From NCBI GenBank assembly GCA_949775045.1, contig OX459104.1, forward strand, positions 6,467,306-6,531,305: 64,000 bases of DNA, read 5' to 3'. Positions 32,976 to 44,645 of the stretch are shown piece by piece (within the stretch, counting starts at the first letter, position 1; each line of letters begins with the position of its first letter). Below the pieces are notes generated by a model. The model had not been told where the DNA came from. It did not search any database and was given only the letters and a program-made list of their open reading frames with translations. Source of the stretch: Metridium senile (Eukaryota; Cnidaria; Anthozoa; Actiniaria; Metridiidae). The position numbers and the translations under genes are program-made.

Positions 32976-33954
32976 TTTAACGCTATAATGTTACTCTAGA
33001 ACAATTAAAAATATTTTTTTTTTATCAAATGCTATATTCTTCAGTTCAAAGTAATTATATTCCACCGCTCGTCCATTTAGTTATCTCGCTAATATTCGTA
33101 GCTACAATCATTGTCAAAAGTAGTTGGCACGATTTTAGTATTTTATCAAATAGTGACTACTTCATTTATTTTAAGTATAACAAATCCCCCCCCCCCCCCC
33201 CCTCCCCTTCCCCCCACATCAATGTTGGTGTGAAATGATAGCGCATTGACAGGTCAACCACACAAGCACCAAACAATGATTCTTTCCTCAACATTGCGAA
33301 GGGGGGTGGGGGGAGAAGTAGAATTTCAGCAGTGCTAAAATTACTTTATCACATTCGTGCCAACACTTTTGTCAATGATTGTAGTTCTGATCAAGAAGGG
33401 GAATGTGAGATCGAGAAAAATTTAATAAGCGCATTCGATTAAATACAGTAAACTCTTTCTCTTTTACCAGGCAGTCACAGGTCGTTAGCAAATATAATAG
33501 GTTGCCTTTTGAATGATTTTGATTGTTGTGAGCATTCATTGAGATGTGATGACTACACAGAAAAAGGTACGTAATGTACACCTCTATTTGGCAGTTTATG
33601 TATAAGTAAAACATCTAACTTACTGTTTTATCTATATTTTGTACAATATTGATATATATTTGTCTTGAATTTGTCAGCATTATCATTTTGAATATTGTTG
33701 AAAATCTTAATGCAATAAATATATATGCTAAATTATAATGCTAATTCCTGTCTCCTGCAGTTTGTTTATTTAGAATATTCTACATATAGATCAATTTCAT
33801 TTGCGAAGTGGTCGATTCAACAATAGTTGTTATTATAGTTCATGCTCGTGTCTTTGAATTAATGGATTCAAGTTACGACAAAAGCTTGGCTCGAAAGCTT
33901 CGACCCTAAGGTATTTCTGAAAATCCTTTGCATATAACTGTAAAAACAGCTATA
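32976..33954. other. Intergenic, no gene seen
   Basis: Poly-C run near 33187-33204 and a G-rich patch at 33299-33313. About 60 bases at 33820-33880 resemble 6700-6775. Confidence 0.35.
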
Positions 33955-34427
33955 TTTCTTTGGCAAATATTCAGGTGTTTATTTCAGTATAAGGTGTTCA
34001 AATATTCAGGTGTTTATTTCAGTATATGTTTGGTGATATTACATTTATCCACTCCCCCCCCTTGGTATCCCCCACTTTTCTGATAAAAAATCCACATCCC
34101 CTTTTCTTGTAAATGTTTTTCCAGATCATCCCTCAATTTCACCTGCCCCCCTCTGCCATACATAATGAACGCAGCCTTATTTCAGTATATGTTTGGTGAT
34201 AATCTTATTTAAAGGTGGTCAAATATTCAGATATATATGTGGTAATAATCTTACTTAAAGTTTATCAAATATTCGGGTGTTTATTTCAGTATATGTTTAG
34301 GGGTGATCTAATTTAAAGGTGATCAGACATTAAGGTGTTTATTTCAGTAAATGGTTGGTAAAAATCTTATTTAAAGGTGATCAAACATTCAGGTGTTTTA
34401 TTTTCCAGTATATGTTTAGTGATAATC
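33955..34427. repeat. Minisatellite in the 3' flank/UTR of the PARP14-like gene
   Basis: At least six variants of a 65-80-bp unit with cores AGGTGTTTATTTCAGTATAT and ATCTTATTTAAAGGTGATCA. It begins directly after the stop codon of the - strand gene. Most units carry TTTATT, which is AATAAA on the gene strand, the nearest about 26 bases past the stop. Confidence 0.8.
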
Positions 34428-34714
34428 TTACTTAAAGGTGATCAAACATTCTGGGTACACCTGACTGTCATGATATGCAGCAAACAGTTGGGGATCATTG
34501 ACATCGTTTACAGTAGTGTCGTAAGTAATTGTGGGATTGGTTGGGTCTTTTGGTGGAGGTGCAATCATGTGCTGGTTTCCAACTGTAAACTGTCCAACCA
34601 GTACACTAGCCAAGTACATGCAGCGATTACCATTGGAGTCAGGAGGAGAATATTTGGGCTGCATTGAGTAAGACGCATCCCGGGCAAAGTAGACTCCTTT
34701 ACCATACAAGGTTG
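34428..34714 (-). CDS. PARP14: PARP14-like exon 12: PARP catalytic domain, C-terminal half
   Basis: Starts after TTTCTAG, phase matching the previous exon. Reads YGKGVYFARDASYSMQPKYS (catalytic Tyr in GVYFA), then CMYLASVLVGQFTVGN. It ends HDSQVYPECLITFK and stop. The position of the third triad residue appears to be non-glutamate, as in PARP10/14 mono-transferases; an alignment is needed to be sure. Confidence 0.85.
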
Positions 34715-34764
34715 CTAGAAAGACACATTAAAATATATCATAGTACTATTTTATACTTTACTTA

Positions 34765-34996
34765 TAGAGCGAAAACACTAGTAACATGAAATAAAAACAA
34801 AATAGTTACTAACTAATAGTTTTTATTTAGTGACTATTTAGTCAGTATCACTCAACCAGAAACATCAAATACAAAAGGAAACAATGCCTCATTACAACTT
34901 TACTTGTCTTTTATAGTAACTAACAGTCGCTAAATAAGAACTATTACACACTAACAATTTGATTTTGTTTCATGGTTCTAGTGTTTGCGCTCTATA
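34765..34996. mobile_element. MITE with ATAGAGCG(A/C)AAACACTAG termini, copy 1
   Basis: The outer 38 bases are inverted (ATAGAGCGAAAACACTAG). The inner palindrome has AATAGTTACTA/TAGTAACTA. The related copy is at 47390-47668, also in an intron of this gene. Confidence 0.8.
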
Positions 34997-35027
34997 GACT
35001 AAAGGCATTTAGAAATTGCTTGCTAAA

Positions 35028-35250
35028 GTGTTATAGTCAAAAGAAAGTCGAAAACCGCATTATAAAATAATTGGGATAGTACGCGCGCGTTGATTGGTGA
35101 AACAGCCGTGTTTCATGAGAGCATGAAATTCCACGCCATTTTCAAGCGCGCGTGCTCATATTCAACTGTCAGTTTTTTTCGCGCGCGCTTATTGGTCATT
35201 TTCGATGAAATGCAACGTAGGGAGAAATGACGTCGTGTTATAGTCAAATA
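35028..35250. repeat. GCGCGC-rich insertion between 13-bp direct repeats
   Basis: TGTTATAGTCAAA occurs at both edges. The inside has three GCGCGCG runs and two CCAAT-box-like sites. Confidence 0.5.
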
Positions 35251-35261
35251 GACACAAAAGG

Positions 35262-35360
35262 AAACAATGGAATTAGAGACTCCTAATTATAAGGTGTATT
35301 AGTCTAATATCTATTTCACGGGTTAAATGACTTCAATCTAGTGTACTTTATACATTCCAT
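35262..35360. repeat. AACCCGTGAAA-family fragment
   Basis: Matches 56638-56740 over about 100 bases (GACACAAAAGGAAACAATGG, GTGTATTAGTCTAAT). Confidence 0.65.
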
Positions 35361-35518
35361 CACATGAATGAACAAATTCTTATCCTCTGTCTTCATGCAC
35401 CAGAATATATTGAAGCAAAGTAGAAGCTAGTTCCTATGACTCTACCGGTGAAATAGATTACGCAGGATGTTGGAAGAATTAAAGTGATGTTAAAAGATCA
35501 CGTCTTTATTTTTCTTTT

Positions 35519-37545
35519 GCGTATCAGTAGGCCCTAGGGAGGTAAGAACTATGGGAATTTTTTTTCTTCAAAAACTATTTTCTTTTCGAAAAAATGAAGG
35601 TTTTCGTTCAGCCGACCAAGACCAGAAAAATTTTATTTCATACTAAGAACGGGAACGACCCACAAACTTGGAAACGAACATATTGCAACCATGCATATGG
35701 CATACCGTATAAAATAGAAAACAACCTTGGAAGATTTAACAGTTATGGTTAGACATGACAGTACAAAAGTAAACAAGACAGACCGTTAGACTTTTAATAG
35801 CTTCAAAAACGCATAAATTATTCATGAGGTAATTGACCAACCTGATGGCGCGATTTTGATCACATGCAGATACTTGATACCAACGTAAGTACGTCCAAGC
35901 GGACTTGAACTGAAATTTTTAAGTCCGAGTGCTTGAAATTTCGAGTTCAAATCATTTAGCATTATATTTATTTGTATAACATAATTATTTTTATTACATA
36001 ATTCAATCCAGTCCTCATTATCGGTTCGATAGTTCGTTAGCATTCCTCTGAATAGAAGGGAAAAGCGATTGTTTTAATATTTCCTTGTGGGAATTCATTG
36101 ACATGAACATTAAATTATGAACAGATTATTGATATATTTTAGGATTGCTTTTACTTGCTACATTCAAAACCCTCCTCGGCTTTAAAATTCTCTTTTAACA
36201 TATATACAATTGTTCATTTTTATTCAAAACGTCCTCCCAAATAATAAGAGTTCTGATTTCCTAATAACTATTTATACCGAAATGAGGAGGAATAGTTGTA
36301 CTTCAACTCCATTGAAAAACATTTCTGGGTACGTTTTGGCTACAAAATATCATCGTAAAATGCAAGAAATATCAAAATTAACAATATTGATGGACATTAT
36401 ATACATCCACATTACATTGGTTTTAAATCATAAAACATACATTAACTGGTTCAAAAGTAATATTAGAATGGAATAAAACGCAAATGCATCGATGAAAAGA
36501 TCATTTTTCCAGAAAATTTGAATGTAAACACTATTTTATCATATATGCAAATTTGCATTTCACAGCGAGGTCACTCGCTTACTCACCTCCACTACCACGG
36601 GATATGGTAGATTGTCGAAAAGCTTCGATTTTGCCAATATAATCACCAAGAAAAATAGCATTTGATTACAATTCAATTTCAATTTAATAAACATGGAAAA
36701 CTAGCCTTTGAAATCTTGAATATTAAGGGACAATTACTCATGTAAGCAGTGACCATTACTTTTCTGTGTTGTAGATTTGTAGACATATACAAAATATGCA
36801 GAGAAAACGCCGCACGAGATTTACAAACATTACAAATGTTCGAAAATTCAGACGGCAAAATTAGGCCGAAAATAGGTCAAACTTTGAACGGATGTCACGT
36901 GACCGCTTTAAAATGAAACGACTAAATAATGCCCATATGATTACTTGCTCATGACTACCTTTCACCATGCAAAGTTTCAGGTGGGGTTGTATCGGACTAT
37001 TTCTGAAATTACTCGAAGCTTACGTGGAACGGCTCTTAATATATCGTTGTGAGTATATAAATTCGTCCTTTTGTTTATGTGGAATCATGACGTCACAATT
37101 TGACAAAGTTTGAGCTTTCATTACTACTCTCGAAAACAAGAATCCAAGCCAGTTCTTTCATATGTTTAACGATAAAAATATTGGTAAGCTAGTTACAAAG
37201 TTCCAATCAAATCGATTTAATGGCATATACCGAAATATTTTTTATTTGCTCAGGGTCGAAATTGAGATATTCCGTATTAGTGAAATATAACTGTTTTTGA
37301 GTATATCAAAATCCACCCCTACTTATATATTTTGAAATATTTTTCATATAGGATTATTGCAAAAGAGCTTTTTTAAAAAAATGCGAAGTTTATGCATGTT
37401 TGTATATTCAAGCGGTAAGTTGCTTAAATATTCCGATCTTGGTGGGAAGAACGAAACTCCTCATCAGTTTTCTCGAAAAGAAAATAGTTTGTGAAGAAAA
37501 AAGCATTGCAAGAGCTCTTACCCCCCTAGGGACTCAGGTATGCAA
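35519..37545. mobile_element. 2-kb element with ~100-bp TIRs
   Basis: The left arm contains CCCTAGGGAGGTAAGA and AAACTATTTTCTTTTCGA, both inverted at the right arm (37440-37545). It sits in the last intron of the PARP14-like gene. Internal open frames of 73 and 88 residues show no known motif. Confidence 0.65.
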
Positions 37546-38532
37546 AAAATAAAGAAAGTCGATTTTTTTCATAACTGCCGCTTTTGTTTGATTTTTCTCG
37601 GTTTTTCGATATAGTCTCTGGTCTGTAGGTTTTAGCCAGTATTTTACGAACAAAAAAAAACCGTTTAATTTTTTCATTTCCATAACACTCTTCGGATTTT
37701 TATAAAAATTGGTACATCGATGGATCTCGGGATGCTGCTGATCCTCAATCTGTAATTTTGGCTTAACACCGATAATGTGACTACTCTAGAAGGATAAAGG
37801 GTTTCCTTTTTCATTTGAAATAAAAGACTGAGTTTGAATAGGTAAAGCAAACTTATGCATTAAATATACTCTAAGGTCTCTGCAAGATTGTGCTTGGAGA
37901 ATCTGGTTATCACTTAAGGAAAATTATGTAAAACAATTCGCATGACCATAATTCTTGCTTAAAATCCCCTTATCTCTCCCCTATCCTCAAATTTACGTTC
38001 TCCAAACGTGAAGTTATATACCATCTATTTCTTATCAACTTGTGGCTTTAGAATTTATCGTTAAGCTCATGGCTGCGTAAATTGTGAGTATTTTGTTGAT
38101 TATACGACACGTAATATAACATATAACACGAGACCTCTTATCAAACAGTACTAAAAAAAAACACCAAACCAATGAGTATGAAGCCAACATCTCTATTCTT
38201 GGTTGGGGTTATTTTGTAAGGAAAATATCAGGCCTTAACATACTTGAGTTTAAAAGATTAAAAATTTAACTGACCGACTAGAAAAACTGATCCAATCTTT
38301 GATCCTATACAGATTGGTAATGAAATTGGCAGATGAATTTACAACAGAGCTCCCACTACATCACGAATAGTTTTATTCAAAATCTTTGGATTTGAAAACC
38401 AGTGGAAAATGACTACGTGTTTAATAAAAGTGAAAATGTTAAGTTAAAACATCCCCAGACTTTAGAAAGGTATAGACAATAAAAAGAGCTTTTGAGTTTT
38501 TGGACGATATTTAAACGTTATAGAACACTCAC
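37546..38532. other. Intron sequence, nothing notable
   Basis: A+T-rich; no repeat or exon seen. Confidence 0.35.
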
Positions 38533-38859
38533 CATTTTTTCCACAATAACTCCTATTAAAACCCTTATGGTTGATCAAGTTACATGTATCAACAGCTGTA
38601 CCATGAAACAGCTTCTTTTCGTTGCTGCCATCTTTGTCATCCATCTTTTGCTTTTTTAACATATAAGCACGGTAAAGCTCAGGATTTTGAACGCGTTCAA
38701 TTTTCACTATGTTAATGGCCGACGACTTGAGTATTGCGGCCCGTACTCTATTGTATTCCTGTTGGTTTTTAGCGGGGTCCAGTTGTACAAGATGGAGATC
38801 TTTCTCTTTTCCGTTAGCATCCTTTGGTTGAAAATCCCAGTCGAGTGGCAATGCAATAC
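38533..38859 (-). CDS. PARP14: PARP14-like exon 11: PARP catalytic domain, N-terminal half
   Basis: Reads GIALPLDWDFQPKD, then EYNRVRAAILKSSAINIVKI, QNPELYRAYMLKKQKMD and KKLFHGTAVDT, with the catalytic His in LFHGT. The donor is GTGAGT. Phases match both neighbours. Confidence 0.85.
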
Positions 38860-39582
38860 CTCAATAAAAAAAACACCATTACTATTAAAATCGTTGCATC
38901 GGAACTTCAAAGTTTGTCATTTTTGTTCTGTCCATTATCATTATGGGCGGAGCTTACATCAACTCGTCCAGTTATTGGTCGATTTGATATAAGCTCTGCC
39001 TTAAAACTGATTGAAGGATGGATCTGGGAAAAAAAACCCAAATCACCATAAAATTCGCAATTTACCATTGTCGATACAATGCATGATTATATCATTAACC
39101 AATTTGAAATGCTGTTTTACTAGTTTTATTACAGTTAATTACACGTGATAATCAGTTTAACACAATGATATTTTAAATTGTGAATAAGAACTACCATACC
39201 AATTTTCTCCTTCAAAAAGACGTTTGAAATTTTCCCAATATCACATGTCTTATTATATTATGTTTCATTTGTCAACATGAATCTATAGATTCCATGTGCA
39301 TCAACCATATTTAAATGGTTAATAGTTAAATATATGAATGTTTCATGTGATATTTTGAAACGTTGGAATGTCTTTATAAACGAGATTTCTTGTATTAGAT
39401 GTAAAACGTTAATTGGACTTAATGTTTAGTGTAGTGTTCTCTAGCATGATACGAGTGATAAAATCAATTTTGTAAATTTTTCAATGTATTTCGCCAGTCA
39501 AAAGTGCTTTACTAATTGGAGACTCACACATACTACCTCTATAACCCAGAATATACTCTCGTGGCAACTCACATCCATGCAC
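38860..39582. other. Intron sequence, nothing notable
   Basis: No exon or clear repeat other than the SINE head that follows. Confidence 0.35.
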
Positions 39583-39654
39583 GAGCCGGGATCCAAACCT
39601 GGATCACAGCGACGAGTGGCGCGCGGTAAAGCACTATACGCTACCCATGCCACC
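39583..39654 (-). repeat. tRNA-derived SINE head
   Basis: The - strand starts GGTGGCATGGGTAGCG (A-box-like TGGCATGGGTAGCG). About 40 bases on it has GGTTTGGATCCC, a B-box-like sequence. The cloverleaf is degraded, and sequence continues beyond the tRNA-like part (39484-39582), so this is a SINE, not a working tRNA gene. Confidence 0.55.
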
Positions 39655-39757
39655 AATGAAATGATACACTATATTATTACTATAGACTGACGTAGAGAAT
39701 AATTACGAAAAAATATAGTAATGAACTAATTTACAAAATAAAAAGAGAGATGCATAC

Positions 39758-40054
39758 CTTTTCCCTGCTCCGCTCTGTTAACATCAGTTTCATCACCAGT
39801 GTCATTATTGGTTTCCTTCATTGTAGCAAATACAATATTGTACAACACATCTTTATTATTCTCTTCAGACCTTGAAAACATTACGGAATCTTTATTTTCT
39901 ATAAATGCCTTTTCGATCTTTGCATTGGTTATATCATCATAAGCCTCTCTTTTACCATTTTCATCATAATACCACTGCACAGTTTTGGAGACAAGTTCGG
40001 CGATTTTGCGTTCATGTTCTGCTTCAGTCTTCTGATTTAGAATCTCGTAGATGG
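39758..40054 (-). CDS. PARP14: PARP14-like exon 10: WWE domain
   Basis: Reads AIYEILNQKTEAEHERKIAE, then VQWYYDENGKREAYDD, the W-Y-D signature of a WWE domain (binds iso-ADP-ribose in this family, known). Both splice sites are canonical and in phase. Confidence 0.85.
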
Positions 40055-40853
40055 CTGAAAAGGAAACACTAACGTTTATTCAACGTTTATTAATTATGGT
40101 AACGTTATTATTATTTTTTTTTTTATCATGATCAAGGACTGTTCCAGCCAATAATACAGGGGTGCTTGACTGAATCTGGCGAATTTTACTAAAAAATTAA
40201 AATAAATAAAATAATAATAAACATAACCAACGTTCTCTTGTCGTATGATCTGAATTGCTCGTATATCGTCGGAGATTTGATAAAGACGATTTCTTGGGTG
40301 GTTTCTTGCAAAACATTTAACCGCCTGATTTAAGCATGTTTTAATTAAAGGCTTTATTTGCCAAAATGCCGAGAAATTTGAATTTTGCGCAATATCTACA
40401 GTTATGCGAATACTTTGGGAAAGAGCCTCCCATCGCTAGATGCAGGGTACTAATGGGCCATCTCTGGTCATTTGAAAGTTATTTTTTAATCCGAGGCTGT
40501 TTTTGGTATTTATAGCGTGAACTTCATTATATTAAAGATCCAAAACAAAAGTGAATCCAAATTGACTATTTTTATGTTTTTAATTATCTTTGACTGAAGA
40601 ATTTGCACCTTCCTGGAATCGCCCTTACTCAAAAGATTTATTTGTTTGCAATAACGCCAAGAAACAATTTAGAATATAGATGATGGGTGTGATTTTCTAT
40701 GCATGTTTTGCAGAAAATATCACGGTTCTGGTTGTTCAAAGCCCGATAAGAATTAATCCTGGGTGATATGACAAATTTAAACTTATATTTTCAGTTTTAA
40801 GTCCACTTTTATGCTTAGAAATCTAAATATCATTTTCATACGGCCATACTTAC
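40055..40853. other. Intron sequence, nothing notable
   Basis: Poly-T run near 40117. No exon or repeat identified. Confidence 0.35.
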
Positions 40854-41097
40854 CAAATGCTGTGTCAGCTACATCATCTGAAAGACCACTAATGATGATT
40901 TTAGCTGAACGTTTGTGAATCTCAATCTCAGTCAAGTATTTCTCCTGTAGTCTTAAAATGCGCTGTTCTTGGGTTTGTGAGAGTCCTTCAATTGCAGAGG
41001 CATGTTTATCAATAACTTTACTTTTAGTTTGATCTTTTACCAACACTTTGATTGCTGTATCGGCTTCTTTCAAGTTTGACTTACTGAAAGCAAATAC
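40854..41097 (-). CDS. PARP14: PARP14-like exon 9: KH-like segment before WWE
   Basis: Reads VFAFSKSNLKEADTAIKVLV and ends KIIISGLSDDVADTAFG. Matches the KH-like/linker segment between the last macrodomain and WWE in PARP14-type proteins. The donor GTAAGT is in phase with exon 10. The junction to the preceding exon is unresolved. Confidence 0.75.
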
Positions 41098-41500
41098 CTG
41101 AAAACAAAATGAGGATTTTAAGATACATAGATGAATATGAATATACACGTAATTGAAAAAAATACTTTGTTGTGTTTGAGAAGTAGCCTGCGTAGCAAGC
41201 GTTTCTTTTGGGGGGAACGGGAGAAAGTTTTTTTTTTTTGGTTGTTTTGGGATAGCTGTGTTACTGATATGGCCGCGCGAAACCTAAGACGAGTACAAAA
41301 CATCAAGTTAGGGGGAGGGGGAGAGGAGGGAAGGAAACGCTTGCAAACAAACCCCTGGTTTTTGAAAAACTGTGTTCGTCCACGAACGCACCAATCAAAA
41401 TGCTGCATTTCGGTACTTATGACAACAGATTGACAGTGAGGTATGCCAGAGAACTTCATAGAGAGCATTAATATCATGTTCGTTCAATAACACACGATGA

Positions 41501-41936
41501 ATGGCGTCGCCTTTGTTTAGTGAAATCAATTTTGAAGACGTTTTAACAGACATTTTATCACAATTAAGAATAGTTCTCAAGCCAGAACAGAATGGAGCAT
41601 TGAAACATTTTGTTTTCGGGGGAGATCTGTTCGCCGTCCTGTCAACAGGCTTTGGAAAGAACTTGATCTTTCAAATCTTTAATAGTACTCGTGCTGGAAA
41701 GACTTAGCAAAGAAAAGTACTGCGTTTTAATAAAAGAGGCAGATCACTTTGGAATCAAGTCTCAATCGATAGCAGAAAGTGAGATAGGTGAGGAAGGACT
41801 TGCAGCGGTTCTGCTTCTATTTGGTTCAGCCGTGGGAATTTTGAGCGATAACACTGTCAGTTCCTTGAAAGCCGTGATTATGGACGAGTCACACACCATA
41901 GAAACAAATTCAATGAACTATAGCTATTCTTTGTAA
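41501..41936 (+). pseudogene. RecQ-like helicase N-terminal fragment (copy 2)
   Basis: It starts MASPLFSEINFEDVL and reads LFAVLSTGFGKNLIFQIF (Walker A with GKS changed to GKN). After a frame change near 41695 it continues HFGIKSQSIAESEIGEEG and AVIMDESHTIET, the DExH motif II of RecQ helicases. Later helicase motifs are missing. Confidence 0.65.
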
Positions 41937-42019
41937 ATACTATCAACTGTTTGCTAAAAATCAGAATGTTATCTACAATTTCTGTTTGGATAATTTCAAG
42001 GCTTTCTATTTTTAACGGC

Positions 42020-42290
42020 TATAAGCAGTGATTGTGGACGAACCAGAAACAAACTCAATGAACTATAGAATACAATCGTCAATGGAATATAGAAACAAAC
42101 TCAATGAACTATCTGTTTATTAGCTTTTCTTTGTAAATACTATTCTATTTGGTTCAGCCGAGGGAGTTTTGAGCGATAACTTTCTATCTTGTCCGTTCCT
42201 TGCCGTGATTATGGACAAATCACACACTATAGAAACAAACTCAATGAACTATCTGTTTATTATTTAGATATTCTTTGTATTAAATACTAT
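42020..42290 (+). repeat. Partial tandem copies of the RecQ motif II segment
   Basis: GGTTCAGCCGAGGGAGTTTT, GAGCGATAAC and ATCACACACTATAGAAACAA recur after 41936 in two degenerate copies. Confidence 0.6.
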
Positions 42291-42868
42291 CAACTGTTTA
42301 TTAAAGATCTACAATTTGGGTTTGGATTCAAGATTTTCTATTTTTAACGGCTATAAGTATCCTATTTCCTTTTTGCTTTTTAAAACTGTTGATAGACGAG
42401 TGCCGAGCAAACAGCGCCGCCCAGCTGTGAAAGGTCATAGGGGCGTTTTTCAGAATCCCGGGGTTTGTTGGCAAGCGTTTCCTCCGCTCTTCTTCCCTCC
42501 CCCTCTCCCACCCTCGTTTTTTGTACTCGTTTTAGGTTTCGCGCGGCCATATCCGTAACACAGCTATCCCAAAACAACCAAAAAGCAACTTTCTCCCGTT
42601 CCCCCAAAAAGATACGCTTGCTACGCAGGCTATTTGAGAAGTAGATCATAGATCGTAGATTAAAGATCGTAGGTAATAAAAGTAAACGCCTAAGTAGTGA
42701 ATGGGATTGTAATGAATATAGTATGCATAACACTTGTCCTGAAGTAAAATGCTGGTTCTTTCAACATATATACCGATATTTTTGAAATGATATTAAAAGT
42801 GTTTTGTTTTATTAAAATCTGATTTACCACTTTCGTCTCCGCTTCTATGATAAACAATCCATACTATT

Positions 42869-43215
42869 TTTTACCATAACTTGTAAATTTCTCGCGCGCT
42901 GATTGGCTGAGAGCCATTGTCGATTACAGTCCAGACCTGCTTGTGCTCACGACATCCGTGCGCGAGCGGATAAAACGGTTTTCTTCAAACTTTGTTTAGT
43001 TGTTTTTCGCTTATTGATGGTAAAAAACAAATCGAAGTCAGTTTTCTATGGGTCTGTACTGTAATCGACAATCAAAATTACGTCACAAATGATCAAAACT
43101 TTGCAGTGAAACCCCTCGCTGCGCTCGTGGTTCCACTTGAGTTTTGATCATTTGTGACGTAATTTTGATTGTCGATTACAGTACAGACCCATAGAAAACT
43201 GACTTCGATTTGTTA
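42869..43215. mobile_element. M1-family element, rearranged palindromic form (copy a)
   Basis: The left end is as in 629-971 (TTTTACCATAACTTG). The right half is instead an inverted copy of its own internal sequence, folding around CCCCTCGCTGCGCTCGTGG. It therefore lacks the normal right TIR. Confidence 0.75.
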
Positions 43216-43396
43216 AATCGAAGTTCCGAACAAGACAAAGCTTTTCAATTAGGTGTATCTAGAAATTGGGTTGGTTATAAGTTTAATGGTCGATCATGCA
43301 AACAATTGACTATTCCTAAAAATTTCGCTCATTGATATTTTAGTATAGCTTTTAGATAGTGCTATATGAAAGTGCAAGACAAAAGTTATTTAACTT

Positions 43397-43742
43397 TTTA
43401 CCATAACTTGTAAATTTCTCGCGCGCTGATTGGCTGAGAGCCATTGTCGATTACAGTCCAGACCTGCTTGTGCTCACGACATCCGTGCGCGAGCGGATAA
43501 AACGGTTTTCTTCAAACTTTTTTTAGTTGTTTTTCGCTTATTGATGGTAAAAAACAAATCGAAGTCAGTTTTCTATGGGTCTGTACTGTAATCGACAATC
43601 AAAATTACGTCACAAATGATCAAAACTTTGCAGTGAAACCCCTCGCTGCGATCGCGGTTCCACTTGAGTTTTGATCATTTGTGACGTAATTTGATTGTCG
43701 ATTACAGTACAGACCCATAGAAAACTGACTTCGATTTGTTAA
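43397..43742. mobile_element. M1-family element, rearranged palindromic form (copy b)
   Basis: Nearly identical to 42869-43215, including the palindromic right half; about 180 bases separate them. Confidence 0.75.
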
Positions 43743-43753
43743 ATAGACATGTA

Positions 43754-44278
43754 TCAGGATTTTAACGGTTTTGCGTAAAAGGTATCAAAATGACACAAAC
43801 AGTTTGTACTGGCCTTGAGATACATTTGGCGATGTCGACTGAAAGAACTTTCACCAACAGCCATGCCTCCAATTTGTCCTTCGTCAATGTGTGAGGGACC
43901 TCGGGCCTTCTTTTTATCTCCGTCTCCACTGATGAAACTCTTTAACCCTGACCAGAGCTTCCCAGAGCTTCCAGAACTGCATTCTGTCCTCGGTGTATCT
44001 TCGCGATCTTTTGCAGGGTTACCCCAATTGTTCTGCTCCTTTTGAAAAGCGTCGATGGTAGGTTGATCTTTGTGAAACAACACCAAATGAACTTCAAGAA
44101 CAGACGTTTCTGGATGTTTTTTCTTGAAAGATCTAGAAGTAACCTCCTCAAAGAAAGCCTTGGCAACAACATCTCGAGGAAAACCAAGATTTCCTGTCCC
44201 AATGGCTGGGAAAGCAATGTTTGAAAACCCTCTTTTATCTGCTTCCTTCAGGCATGAAACTATCAAATCACGCAAAAC
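43754..44278 (-). CDS. PARP14: PARP14-like exon 8: second half of macrodomain 3
   Basis: Reads VLRDLIVSCLKEADKRGFSN, then IAFPAIGTGNLGFPRD (phosphate-binding loop) and PTIDAFQKEQNNW. A Ser/Gly/Lys-rich linker follows, open to a TGA at 43754. A splice donor must lie before that stop if exon 9 is joined. GTTG followed by GTGAAA near 43858 looks best, but its phase does not fit. Confidence 0.75.
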   Translation of the reverse strand, partial: VLRDLIVSCLKEADKRGFSNIAFPAIGTGNLGFPRDVVAKAFFEEVTSRSFKKKHPETSVLEVHLVLFHKDQPTIDAFQKEQNNWGNPAKDREDTPRTECSSGSSGKLWSGLKSFISGDGDKKKARGPSHIDEGQIGGMAVGESSFSRHRQMYLKASTNCLCHFDTFYAKPLKS

Positions 44279-44375
44279 CTGCAAAAAAAAAAAAAATGGA
44301 AATGGATAAGGATATATTGAAATGGATAAGACATCAAAACCGAGTTGATATGAAATATTTAATGAAATAGCTCAC

Positions 44376-44597
44376 CTTTTCGCCTTTGCCATTTTCCCAA
44401 TTTCCTGCGACAACATGGCAAACATTCTTACAGCTCAAGCTGAATCCTTTAGTAATGAGAACTTCTCCTGTTTTTAGGGTACCTTTACTATTACATTCTT
44501 GCTGTAATTGTGGTCCTGCGGCGTTACTTAGGGCGCTGGCACTTTTGTTTTTAGTAAGATTGAGGTCACTGGAGACGGTGTTGACAATCGCATCAAC
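44376..44597 (-). CDS. PARP14: PARP14-like exon 7: first half of macrodomain 3
   Basis: Reads VDAIVNTVSSDLNLTKNKSA, SNAAGPQLQQEC and CHVVAGNWENGKGEK. The VNT/NAAG pattern is the ADP-ribose-binding region of a macrodomain. The donor is GTGAGC. Confidence 0.8.
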
Positions 44598-44645
44598 CTA
44601 AAATATATTACAAATTTGTTGTGCTACACAAGGTCTTGATTACAT

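Larger units (their letters stand above)
41184..42632. mobile_element. 9-bp-TSD (Mutator-like) element 2 with RecQ fragment
   Basis: Flanked by a perfect 9-bp repeat, TTTGAGAAG (41175-41183 and 42633-42641). The TIRs start TAGCCTGCGTAGCAAGCG and run about 240 bases, through GGGAACGGGAGAAAG and CTGTGTTACTGATATGGCCG. A RecQ-like fragment lies inside on the + strand, followed by two more partial copies of its motif II segment. It is inserted in an intron of the PARP14-like gene. Confidence 0.85.

Noticed and set aside
33955..34450. CRISPR-like array
   Set aside because: The units vary in length and sequence without unique spacers, the setting is eukaryotic, and there are no cas genes; it is a minisatellite.
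39583..39654. A functional tRNA gene on the - strand
   Set aside because: The A and B boxes are recognisable, but the stems do not pair well and SINE-like sequence continues past the head.
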